NCBI GenBank assembly: GCA_019310535.1 | Contig: JAFDED010000012.1 | Span: forward strand, 1-64,000 | Reading direction: 5' to 3' | Length of the DNA: 64,000 nucleotides | DNA from: Deltaproteobacteria bacterium | GTDB lineage: Bacteria > Desulfobacterota > JAFDED01 | In this document: positions 57,501 to 64,000 of the stretch, in pieces | How positions within the stretch are numbered: position 1 is the first letter of the stretch | How the letters are laid out: each line of letters starts with the position of its first letter | The notes under the pieces: generated by a model | Databases searched by the model: none | Seen by the model: the letters and a program-made list of their open reading frames with translations, nothing else | Told to the model about the DNA's origin: nothing | Program-made: the position numbers and the translations under genes

Positions 57501-57796
57501 TCGGCAAGAACGCCGGCAAGATCAATGAACGTAACAAATCGAACATTGACATGTCCGCCCATCCATACCGCCATTTTACGGCGCAGATATATCTGGAGGA
57601 GGTTTGATCCCACAAGGACCACCACGGGTCGCAGGGGGTCTTTACCCTTCCGGTCCTGAACGGCCTGGAGAAAAGCGCTCTCCAGTTCAGGATGAAATGG
57701 ACCTGTAATACATTTCCTTTCAATCTCCACCGCGATCCTTGATGAACCTTCCCGTTTGCAAAGCGCTCCTGCGAGCGTCCCGTTTAACAAAACCAC
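54506..57796 (-). CDS. addB: AddB-type nuclease subunit with Fe-S nuclease domain
   Basis: 1096 aa, GTG start at 57796 (start uncertain). The N-terminal half is a helicase-like scaffold without a normal Walker A; later come inactive-helicase-type motifs (SRGISFRALFVPGLADGVFP, LILTHPRMEPVTGRPLALSG). The C-terminal nuclease has YAACPFRYYLRYVL (first cluster Cys, near residue 790), RVDRIDLSEDGRAARIVDYK followed by S (nuclease core, near 960), and CRGCDYSPACG (three more Cys, near 1053), the four-Cys Fe-S staple of AddB. Translationally coupled with addA (4-nt overlap). Partner in double-strand-break repair. Confidence 0.88.
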   Translation of the reverse strand: MVLLNGTLAGALCKREGSSRIAVEIERKCITGPFHPELESAFLQAVQDRKGKDPLRPVVVLVGSNLLQIYLRRKMAVWMGGHVNVRFVTFIDLAGVLADGKLEDLGQIRAPVTAEEIFAKEVCSKIPGDGYFYPLHNRRGFHRLLRNVFSDLRLACMGVENLLHVAGACDSSAREKLQELAHLYDHYQKRLSQKAYDESDLFRLAAEEAPAFPRLLDTDELLVYGMYDFNAAQRKVLESLLPHLRMLVFLPWEPSRAFRFACPTLSWLKSHGFRVSRTMESETDHSIDKLRRRLFTIGPRAGTAVVDPCVIVVGAPGEVGEIREIAREILRLAADGIPFHEMGVLLRSREPYARLVQEIFEPLGIPYCLIPGVPLETTSAGRGVRMLLDLVDTPFRRFDVMEFIASAPVPFGTILGCADDECAIAKWNVLSMEAGVIRGREQWIKRLENMEKRYDSPMEEEEGGDEGARDEHRKQVVLFRRFVDILIKDLESFPSRASWSRWAELTLRLIRRYIRSDADGLEEVLKAVEELRILDSMIPEATIADFRETIVRTLARKNRRIGAFQRSGVHVCGLMESRGISFRALFVPGLADGVFPQRIHPDPILSDVERKALGHHRGDPLALTPQYRRHAEEELLFVLTVGAARERLILTHPRMEPVTGRPLALSGFLFHMAEVLEGKRTDLNDLKSSSWYRWVSSVPLSHPEDSDALDEGEYHLARLKKGGESVIRCLERLSPVFHSAREAHARRCEAVRLSSYDGALLGKEARELLRRRFHPALGTPSPTALEEYAACPFRYYLRYVLSLNPLQEPEPVLTLPARERGRLVHRILRDFYRQIVDSGEAPLLRSRLENYRRCMQSLVDRWCRWQQSVGHTGHEMSWELERRRLRAEMEEFIYEELAEDGQFIPRHVEVSFPPSPHKHASHALELSPLKLQLDAQTLVILQGRVDRIDLSEDGRAARIVDYKSRRRGLKPQDFHGGRQIQLPVYALAARHFLASMGVKQVDAQYYYVSRQGGFKREPLLSDEIHAMEDKLREIVALIVEGIVGGIFIQTGGEDICRGCDYSPACGPERRSTLRRKQGDPALAPFQRLRNIRTAQP

Positions 57797-57868
57797 TTAA
57801 TCACTTATTAAGAGAGGACTTGGTAAAAAGAGGCAGCGATAATTCAATCCTCGGTCATTCCGAAAACT

Positions 57869-58336
57869 CTACATCTCTTTCATGTAGACGTCTTCGTATT
57901 CCTTCTCCAACCACCCGCGGTGGTTGGACTCTTCACCCGCCAGTCGGCGAAAAAGGCTTTCGACATCACTGCCTTGGAACGAACCGGCAAAATCTGTATA
58001 GAATTTCTCTGCCCGGGCTTCTCGTTGAATGGCTATCGTCATTATGTCCTGAGAGGTGGATTTATTGGTTATTTGTTCCTCCGGTATCAGATAGTCGCTG
58101 AGCCGAATGTCCTGGATCTCGACGGGTCGACCAATGGTTTCCACGACGCCGGTTTCCAGGGCCTTTGTGATCAGATCTATATGACCCTGCTCCATCTTGG
58201 CCAGTTCCCTGAGAAGGGCTTTGGTTCCAAGAATTTTGACAAGGTCCACCGCTTGCATATAAAAATCTCGCGCCTCTGTTTCTTTATCGAGGGCGATATG
58301 TAATATTTTTTCCCTATCCAATTGTTCTTCCACCAT
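57869..58336 (-). CDS. Rubrerythrin-like ferritin-fold protein
   Basis: 155 aa four-helix diiron protein. Two ExxH-type sites are visible: DKETEARDFY with MEQGHIDL in the first half, and QREARAEKFY with GEESNHRGWLEKEYED in the second. There is no rubredoxin-like Cys domain, but a separate rubredoxin gene lies directly upstream in the same operon, which can supply electrons. Likely peroxide reductase or iron/oxidative-stress protein of an anaerobe. Strong AGGAGG SD. Confidence 0.88.
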   Translation of the reverse strand: MVEEQLDREKILHIALDKETEARDFYMQAVDLVKILGTKALLRELAKMEQGHIDLITKALETGVVETIGRPVEIQDIRLSDYLIPEEQITNKSTSQDIMTIAIQREARAEKFYTDFAGSFQGSDVESLFRRLAGEESNHRGWLEKEYEDVYMKEM

Positions 58337-58419
58337 TAATAATTTCCTCCTTTCCGATCGCCGGTGTCACCTGCTTAATGTTGGATGGCTTGAGGGTATA
58401 TGCGCGAATACCGCTCCCG

Positions 58420-58581
58420 TCAGGATACCTTCTCGAACATGTCCTTGCCTGCGCCGCAGACGGGACAAAGCCAGTCTTCCGGCACATCGGCCCAACGCGT
58501 GCCGGGAGCCACGTTATTTTCCGGATCCCCATTTTCTTCTTCATAAATATAACCGCACACCGTGCACTCCCACTTCTCCAT
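58420..58581 (-). CDS. Rubredoxin
   Basis: 53 aa, missed by a 60-residue cut-off. [20 protein letters not shown] contains the first CxxC pair, and [18 protein letters not shown] the second; between them PGTRWADVP, the typical rubredoxin spacing. The four Cys bind one Fe. AGGAGG precedes ATG 58581. It is 83 nt upstream of the rubrerythrin gene and probably donates electrons to it for oxygen or peroxide detoxification. Confidence 0.96.
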   Translation of the reverse strand: MEKWECTVCGYIYEEENGDPENNVAPGTRWADVPEDWLCPVCGAGKDMFEKVS

Positions 58582-58985
58582 TATTCTACCTCCTTTGTGA
58601 AATAATCGAAATAATCATCGATTAACGCGATAGTAACGGTCGCATCAGAGCAGATAATTCCCCAGCATCTGATGATTCGCAAACGACAAAGCAAAAACCT
58701 GGATCAGTGGCAATAAATGAAATAACAGCCCTGTGGCACCCACCCAAGTGATGGGCGATTCCTGCCTGTAAAGCACTTGTTCCCGTGTATATTGCAAAAA
58801 AACCGGTAATTTTGAAAAAAGTACCTTAATGACAACTTATTTTCAAGCCTTATTGATATCAGGAATTTCTTCTTGACGCAAGTTGAAGATTTCGCTACAT
58901 TTGCAGCAAAGACAAAAATTCCGGCGGTCTGATGGGGCGAACACAATTATTTTGCTTTCGGAAAACGCGGCAAGAGTGATGTGCC

Positions 58986-59537
58986 ATGCGCGTGATCGGG
59001 GGTACTCTTGGGGGCAGAAAGCTGCGGAGCGCCAGGGGCCGGAGGGTCCGGCCAACCTCTTCACGCGCCAGAGAGGCGCTTTTCGATATCCTGGGATCTT
59101 GCCAGGGATTACGAGTGCTGGATCTGTTTGCCGGAAGCGGAGCCCTTGGGATTGAAGCACTGAGCCGGGGCGCTGATTTTGCCGTATTCGTGGACAGGAG
59201 TTCCCGCGCCATTCGGATGATCCGGCTTAATCTGAGCGAGTGCGGACTCGATCAACGCAGCCGGGTGATCCAGGGTGAGGCGAACCGTCTTTTGAGAAAG
59301 CTGGCGGCATCGGGGGAACGTTTTTCATTGATCCTGATCGATCCACCGTATGAAAAGGGCCTTGTGAAGAAAGCTCTCAGGATGATCAGTGAGACGGGCA
59401 TTCTGATGCCCGATTCCATGGTGGTGACCGAGCATCGAGCCTCGGAACCAGTGGAAGACCTTATAGAAAACCTGGAGTGCTTTGATCAACGCCGCTACGG
59501 CGACACAGCCATCACTTTCTGGAGGACTTGCCGATAG
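58986..59537 (+). CDS. rsmD: 16S rRNA (guanine966-N2)-methyltransferase
   Basis: 183 aa. Opening MRVIGGTLGGRKLRS and RPTSSRAREALFDIL are the RsmD signature; SAM site VLDLFAGSGALGIEALSRGA; the N6/N2-methyltransferase catalytic motif IDPPYEKGL near residue 120. It methylates G966 in 16S rRNA. Followed, after a 330-bp spacer, by coaD, its usual neighbour. Confidence 0.95.
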   Translation: MRVIGGTLGGRKLRSARGRRVRPTSSRAREALFDILGSCQGLRVLDLFAGSGALGIEALSRGADFAVFVDRSSRAIRMIRLNLSECGLDQRSRVIQGEANRLLRKLAASGERFSLILIDPPYEKGLVKKALRMISETGILMPDSMVVTEHRASEPVEDLIENLECFDQRRYGDTAITFWRTCR

Positions 59538-59692
59538 GAAAAAGGGGTGTGTGCCGCAGAGGCGGCTGTGAACGCCGTAACCCTTAACCCTCGAACTCTC
59601 GCGGAGCGTTCCAAGAGGAAGTTTTTATACCCATGATGGCCTGCCGGCGTATTCTTTTTTTGCTCAAACGCCATCCTGGGAATTCTCCATAA

Positions 59693-59839
59693 ATGCGCAT
59701 CTATACCTGGCGAAAGCGTGTGGCAAAGGGGGGATACCCGAAGGTTTTGACCGGGATTGTGCACGCAGAGGTTCATGGTAAATATGGTAAGTTTTGCGAG
59801 TGGCGTTCCGCAGATATTCTACAACGCAGTGTGAAATAG
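59693..59839 (+). CDS. Doubtful 48-aa hypothetical ORF
   Basis: A 48-codon frame (MRIYTWRKRVAKGGYPKV...) between rsmD and coaD, basic and with no SD. No family recognised. It may be a random open frame; listed because the 330-bp spacer has nothing else. Confidence 0.2.
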   Translation: MRIYTWRKRVAKGGYPKVLTGIVHAEVHGKYGKFCEWRSADILQRSVK

Positions 59840-59869
59840 AAAACGCGATTACAGAGGAGATTGCTGAAG

Positions 59870-60406
59870 ATGGATGAACATGAAAGAGATCATCGTTTTG
59901 CTGTATATCCTGGCTCATTTGATCCCATAACCAACGGACATCTGGATCTAATCCGCAGGGCGCTGGCTGTTTTTGACAGTCTGACCGTCGCCGTTGCTCA
60001 AAATCCCAATAAAAAGCCGCTGTTCACCGTGGAGGAGCGTGTGGATATGATACGCCGCTGCGTGGGAGAAGACCCGCGGGTGAAGGTAGATCAGTTTTCA
60101 GGGCTCCTGGTGGACTACTGCCGGAAGACAAACGCCAGAACCATCATTCGCGGCCTCAGGGCTTTATCAGACTTTGAATATGAATTTCAACTGGCGTTGA
60201 TCAACCGGAAACTGGACCGCACGATAGATACTATTTTCATGATGACCGGTTTCCAGTGGTTTTACGTCAATTCCAGCATTGTGAAAGAGGCCGCCAGTCT
60301 TGGCGGATCCATTAAAGGTATGGTGCCCGTATACGTGGCGGAGAAGCTCAGAGCAAAATTTGAGAGAAAGCTTGAGGAGGGAGGCGCTGAACATGAGGGT
60401 CGCTGA
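59870..60406 (+). CDS. coaD: Pantetheine-phosphate adenylyltransferase
   Basis: 178 aa from ATG 59870, preferred to TTG 59861. Nucleotidyltransferase of the coenzyme A pathway. AVYPGSFDPITNGHLDLIRR carries the T/HxGH motif, and GGLRALSDFEYEFQLALINRK-like region (RGLRALSDFEYEFQLA) plus WFYVNSSIVKEAASLGG are the conserved C-terminal parts. The end overlaps the next start by 14 nt, so it is coupled to the aminotransferase. Confidence 0.96.
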   Translation: MDEHERDHRFAVYPGSFDPITNGHLDLIRRALAVFDSLTVAVAQNPNKKPLFTVEERVDMIRRCVGEDPRVKVDQFSGLLVDYCRKTNARTIIRGLRALSDFEYEFQLALINRKLDRTIDTIFMMTGFQWFYVNSSIVKEAASLGGSIKGMVPVYVAEKLRAKFERKLEEGGAEHEGR

Positions 60407-61583
60407 TCGGATGAATAGAATTCCAGCATCTCAGACCATGGCCATCACCATGAAAGCCATGGAGATGAAAGCCCGGGGCATCGACGTCATCGGGTTCGGG
60501 GCGGGAGAGCCCGATTTCGATACCCCGAAAAACATCAAAGATGCGGCAATAAGGGCCATCGAGGAGGGATTCACCAAATACACGCAGGTTGGTGGAATTC
60601 CCGAGCTCAAGAAAGCTGTCTGCGAGAAATTCAGACACGATAACGGTCTGGAGTATACGCCGGATAACATAGTAGTCTCCGCTGGGGGGAAACATTCCCT
60701 GTATAACTTGTTTCATGTCCTGTTCCAGAAAGGGGATGAGGTTATCATTCCGGCTCCCTATTGGGTGTCCTATCCACCCATCGCCATCCTGGCCGAGGCC
60801 ACCCCTGTGATACCTCCGACTAACGAGGAGGGGAGCTTCAAGCTCACCCCGGGAGCACTGGAAGAGGCAATCACGCCCAGGACCCGCGGGCTGGTCATCA
60901 ACAGCCCTTGCAATCCCACAGGCGCCGCCTATACCAGGAGTGAAATGGAAAACCTCATGGAAGCGGTACTGAAACATCCTGACATTTGGGTGATCTCCGA
61001 TGACATTTACGAAAAGATCGTCTACGACGGTTTAGAATTTGTCAATCCCGCCAACATCGGAGAAGAGGCGAAAGCCAGAACCATTGTGCTCAACGGGGTT
61101 TCAAAATCATACGCCATGACGGGCTGGCGCATTGGTTATGCGGCCGCCCCAAAGGAAATCGCCGCGGCCATGTCCAAGCTCCAGGGACAGAACACCGGTA
61201 ACCCCTGCTCCATTGCCCAGAAGGCTGCCGTGGAGGCACTGGCAGGTTCCCAGGATTCTGTAGAGGCCATGCGAAGGGAATTTCAGAAGCGCCGCGACTA
61301 CATCGTAAACGCCTTCAACCAGATACCGGGGGTTTCGTGTTTCAACCCGCAGGGGGCTTTTTATGTCTTTCCCAATATTTCGAGCCTGTTGGGTAGGGAG
61401 ATCAGGGGAAAGACATTGAGTAACTCCACTGCATTTTCAGAGTTTATGCTGGAAGAGGCTCGAGTGGCCCTGGTGGCCGGGGAGGCATTCGGTGCGGAAA
61501 ACTACATCCGTCTCTCCTATGCCACGTCCATGGAGAATATCCAGGAAGGGATGAGACGGATCCGCAAAGCCCTTGAGGCATAA
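60393..61583 (+). CDS. aspC: Aspartate aminotransferase family, PLP-dependent
   Basis: 396 aa from ATG 60393 with GAGGAGGGAGG upstream; a longer frame from 60300 is rejected because it lies in coaD. Class I aminotransferase: [29 protein letters not shown], the PLP-Lys motif [20 protein letters not shown] (Lys near 235), [11 protein letters not shown] and IRLSYATS with the carboxylate-binding Arg. Makes aspartate or oxaloacetate with glutamate. Overlaps coaD by 14 nt. Confidence 0.93.
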   Translation: MRVADRMNRIPASQTMAITMKAMEMKARGIDVIGFGAGEPDFDTPKNIKDAAIRAIEEGFTKYTQVGGIPELKKAVCEKFRHDNGLEYTPDNIVVSAGGKHSLYNLFHVLFQKGDEVIIPAPYWVSYPPIAILAEATPVIPPTNEEGSFKLTPGALEEAITPRTRGLVINSPCNPTGAAYTRSEMENLMEAVLKHPDIWVISDDIYEKIVYDGLEFVNPANIGEEAKARTIVLNGVSKSYAMTGWRIGYAAAPKEIAAAMSKLQGQNTGNPCSIAQKAAVEALAGSQDSVEAMRREFQKRRDYIVNAFNQIPGVSCFNPQGAFYVFPNISSLLGREIRGKTLSNSTAFSEFMLEEARVALVAGEAFGAENYIRLSYATSMENIQEGMRRIRKALEA

Positions 61584-61611
61584 ATCAGCATTTATACGAA
61601 GAGATTTTCGA

Positions 61612-61688
61612 CAGGATAACCGATGGACTGGAGGATTGAGGATAAAGGAGTTTTCCATATCCTCCATCCTCTTTATCCTGTTATCCTC
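61612..61688. repeat. Long imperfect inverted repeat downstream of aspC
   Basis: AGGATAAC near 61615 pairs with GTTATCCT near 61680, and TGGAGGAT with ATCCTCCA inside, giving a long imperfect hairpin in the aspC-nudix spacer. Similar AACAGGATAA words occur at 27503. Probably a dispersed intergenic element that may also serve as a terminator. Confidence 0.45.
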
Positions 61689-61716
61689 TCATTATTTCGT
61701 AAAGCCTGGCGGAGCC

Positions 61717-62193
61717 ATGAAGTCCTCCATACGATGTCCTGCCTGCGGGGCGGATATTCCGGTCTACAAGAACCCCACTCCCGCCGTTGATATCATAATC
61801 CAGTGCGATGCCGGAGATGAGAAAGGGATTGTTCTCATTGAACGCCTGAACCCGCCTTACGGATGGGCACTTCCCGGAGGATTCGTCGAATACGGGGAAA
61901 GCGCCGAGGCGGCCGCAATCCGGGAGGCACGCGAGGAGACCTCCCTCCAGGTGGAGCTGATCCGACAACTGGGCGCTTACTCCGACCCTGATCGCGATCC
62001 GCGGTTCCACACCATAAGTATCGTCTTCATCGGTCGGGCGCGGGGAGCACCCCGGGCCGCCGACGATGCTGGAAGTGTCCGATTGGTCTCAAAGGACACG
62101 CTCCCCACCACGCTCGCCTTCGATCACGCCAAAATATTGAACGATTACTTCACCTCCCTTAACAATTCCGTAGATTTTCATCCCACTGAGTAG
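61717..62193 (+). CDS. Nudix hydrolase with N-terminal Cys pair
   Basis: 158 aa from ATG 61717; the longer frame runs through the preceding repeat and is rejected. The Nudix box is canonical: [20 protein letters not shown] followed by ETSLQV. An N-terminal CPACGADI makes half of a zinc-like site. Nucleoside-diphosphate-X hydrolase of unknown substrate; family members with such N-termini include ADP-ribose pyrophosphatases. No regulator seen nearby. Confidence 0.85.
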   Translation: MKSSIRCPACGADIPVYKNPTPAVDIIIQCDAGDEKGIVLIERLNPPYGWALPGGFVEYGESAEAAAIREAREETSLQVELIRQLGAYSDPDRDPRFHTISIVFIGRARGAPRAADDAGSVRLVSKDTLPTTLAFDHAKILNDYFTSLNNSVDFHPTE

Positions 62194-62575
62194 GATGCGG
62201 TTTGGTTACGCCTGATTTTCATCCCGCACTTATTCACCTGAGTTTGGGATCGGTAAGTCAACGGATCGATGAAAAGGGCCTTGTGACGCGCACACGTAAA
62301 GGGATAGAGAAAAATCGGCGTGTGTCTACACTTTTTGAGGGTGATTTTTAGACTTTTTCCAGCCCTAAAACGAGCCTGGAGACTGGAATATTCAGACTTA
62401 TTTTAAACAGTTTTATCGCGTTTCAACAAAACCGAGCTTAATGATTTCAATCAATCAGGCAAAAATATATCAGATTTTTTTGAAAATGTAGTGCCAACAT
62501 AAGGAATTTGTGCCCGTATCTTATTTTTTTCAAAGAACATTAATTTTTCAACTGTCGGAGATGAGTTTGATCTGA

Positions 62576-62716
62576 GTCCGGTTGAAGCTTTTGAATATAC
62601 CAGACCCGTCAATAGGCCGTTACACCTTCTATTTTGGCGTTGATATGAACATGGATGGCTCAGCGGATGTTGACCGGCTGTATTTCTACAGTGTGGTGCT
62701 AAATGTGACGCAGTAG
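62576..62716 (+). pseudogene. 3' remnant of a secreted-protein gene
   Basis: The frame ending at TAG 62714-62716 reads GRYTFYFGVDMNMDGSADVD then RLYFYSVVLNVTQ, very like the C-terminus of secreted/surface proteins common in deltaproteobacteria (YTFYFGVDxNMDGxLDxDxLYxDSVVVNV). Nothing of the rest of such a gene remains upstream. The remainder of 62194-62785 shows no other gene. Confidence 0.45.
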
Positions 62717-62785
62717 AAAGAAGTTGGCCTTTTCGACGCGAGGCAAGCCTTCCGGAACTGCCCGCACCAAAGCTTGTCGAATCCC

Positions 62786-63910
62786 CTAAAGCACGGCGCC
62801 CCTCGCAGTGATAGGCCAGATGGTCTCGACGCGATTGCTGCGAACGCCCACGTACCAATCGAACAGGTTTACGGTCGGGTCGCAGTGTCCCGGGATGAGC
62901 TTGATTTTGTCGCCGATCCGGATTGGACAGTCGGTTTTGTGAATCTCTAGTTTTCCGTGCTCGTCGGAGGCCCGGATGTATTCCACGCCCTCCATGCCGT
63001 CCACCCAGGGCATGCCGGAATCGATGCTGACCGATTTGTGGCCTGCGTCCACCACGGCCCAGTCTTTGCAAGGTCTGCTCATCACCGTGGTGTAGACGAA
63101 GAGGCTGTGATCAAATGTGCGCACGGGTTTTCCGTCCTCGTCAAGGTTTTTCGCGTAATCCGCGTCCATGAAGATGTAGGATCCGGCCTGCAGCTCGTTA
63201 TACACCCCGCTTTCGGCCTCAAAATGGTAGGTACCGGTTCCCGCGCCCGTCACGATGTGGCAGGGAAGGCCGTGGCGTTTGAGCAGGTCAAGGCTCTGCG
63301 ATACTTTTTCCACGGCTGAGGCGATGGCCGTCCGCCGCTCTTCATAGCCGCGCACGTGCTGAGCGCTGCCGTGGTATGCCTGGAGGCCGGCGAAGCGCAG
63401 GCCCGGAGCGGCGTCAATCTCCCGGGCCAGTGCCAGCACCGGCTGACCGGACTCGACTCCGCAGCGGTCCGCCCCGACGTTGAGCTCCACGTAAACGGGA
63501 ATCTGGACATTGAAGTCCAGGGCAACCTTGTCGATTGCGGCCACATTTTCGGCATCGTCGGCGCAGACCGCCACCTCGGCGAGGCGAACCAAAGAGGCCG
63601 CTCGCCTCAATTTCTGCGTTCCGACGATTTCGTTGGTGATGAGGACATTGGAAACACCGCCGTATACCAAAGCCTCGGCTTCGCTCACTTTCTGGCAGCA
63701 GACTCCCACTGCCCCGAGAGCCATTTGACGCAGGGCGATGACGGGGCACTTGTGCGTCTTGGCGTGAGGACGGAGCCTGACATTGGTATAGGAGAGCGAA
63801 GCGGCAAGTCTTTCCAGATTGCGTTCGAAAGCATCGAGGTCGATGAGCAATGCCGGGGTGTCCACCTCTTCGAGGGACATGCCGATATCTGCAGGGGGAC
63901 AAGTAGTCAT
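62786..63910 (-). CDS. D-threonine aldolase / D-serine dehydratase (DSD1) family PLP enzyme
   Basis: 374 aa with a GGAGAGA SD before ATG 63910. Alanine-racemase-like fold III PLP enzyme: the N-terminal VDTPALLIDLDAFERNLERL and RLRPHAKTHKCPVIALRQM hold the PLP-binding Lys (near residue 53); GLQAYHGSAQHV and GAGTGTYHFE bind phosphate; C-terminal IPGHCDPTVNLFDWY has the His/Cys metal-binding site (Zn or Mn). It splits D-threonine to glycine and acetaldehyde or deaminates D-serine-like 3-hydroxyamino acids. The region upstream of the start reaches the right edge. Confidence 0.9.
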   Translation of the reverse strand: MTTCPPADIGMSLEEVDTPALLIDLDAFERNLERLAASLSYTNVRLRPHAKTHKCPVIALRQMALGAVGVCCQKVSEAEALVYGGVSNVLITNEIVGTQKLRRAASLVRLAEVAVCADDAENVAAIDKVALDFNVQIPVYVELNVGADRCGVESGQPVLALAREIDAAPGLRFAGLQAYHGSAQHVRGYEERRTAIASAVEKVSQSLDLLKRHGLPCHIVTGAGTGTYHFEAESGVYNELQAGSYIFMDADYAKNLDEDGKPVRTFDHSLFVYTTVMSRPCKDWAVVDAGHKSVSIDSGMPWVDGMEGVEYIRASDEHGKLEIHKTDCPIRIGDKIKLIPGHCDPTVNLFDWYVGVRSNRVETIWPITARGAVL

Positions 63911-64000
63911 GCTATCTCTCCTTTCATGGATACGTTACTTCGACGCGTTCCGACGCGTGCTGAAGTGAAACTCTCCGACCAGTGATCGGGAATTTAGTAT

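Noticed and set aside
62451-63071. 206-codon minus ORF overlapping the D-threonine-aldolase gene
   Set aside because: Its frame is a shadow of the aldolase gene and runs on into non-coding sequence; Gly/Arg-rich with no domain.

Overview
The window looks like a chromosomal segment (or contig) of a strict or facultative anaerobe from the former Deltaproteobacteria (Desulfobacterota, Syntrophobacterales-like). This rests on gene order and content: uppS-cdsA-dxr-rseP-tsaB, ilvB-ilvN-psd-pssA-asd, a rho/rpmE/DUF1385/prfA/prmC/murA block, lptE-holA next to leuS, an AddAB-type nuclease, a rubredoxin-rubrerythrin pair, a TAXI-TRAP transporter and stand-alone CoA-transferase genes. The assignment is inference from context; no marker gene was compared with a database.

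Layout. 1-1451: a flavoprotein cut off by the left edge. 1786-7977: one catabolic/transport cluster on the plus strand (M29/NicX-like protein, Rossmann-fold protein, Asp/Glu-racemase-family protein, TAXI binding protein, fused TRAP permease), with a terminator-like hairpin and a perfect 21-bp inverted repeat between binding protein and permease. 8140-8316: a decayed URO-D/methyltransferase relic. 8450-15861: a lower-GC glycosyltransferase island with three large GT genes, one predicted to carry three GT domains. 16052-27486: plus-strand housekeeping genes for isoprenoids and undecaprenyl phosphate, phospholipids, envelope proteolysis, tRNA t6A, branched-chain amino acids and the aspartate family. 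27608-33698: minus-strand block for peptidoglycan, translation release and Rho. 34408-35751: an outer-membrane porin with a strong terminator.

36699-41309 is the accessory zone. It holds a CoA-transferase pair whose alpha subunit has an in-frame TGA, a duplicated mini-locus encoding tiny secreted proteins with an RQNWGFP repeat, and a Tat-exported lipoprotein whose frame breaks in the middle. 41740-58581 returns to housekeeping on the minus strand (murJ, holA, lptE, leuS, a PpiC foldase, a membrane protein, a thioesterase, addA/addB, rubrerythrin, rubredoxin), with divergent rpsT and a 145-bp structured element at 50914-51058. 58986-62193 runs plus (rsmD, coaD, an aspartate aminotransferase, a Nudix hydrolase). 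The window ends with a minus-strand D-threonine-aldolase-type enzyme.

Best candidates for something undescribed: (i) the duplicated small secreted RQNWGFP proteins, with conserved promoter, signal peptide and terminator; (ii) the CoA-transferase pair with an in-frame UGA in alpha and no canonical glutamate in beta; (iii) the TAXI-TRAP catabolic cluster of unknown substrate. Stretches over 300 bp where I see no gene: 1452-1785 (promoter only), 7978-8449 (relic), 31821-32136 (nothing), 33699-34350 (nothing clear), 35752-36698 (AT-rich, nothing convincing), 38340-38633 (nothing), 39684-40141 (nothing), 41310-41739 (promoter), 50731-51227 (structured element), 58582-58985 (nothing firm), 59538-59869 (one doubtful small ORF), 62194-62785 (a relic).
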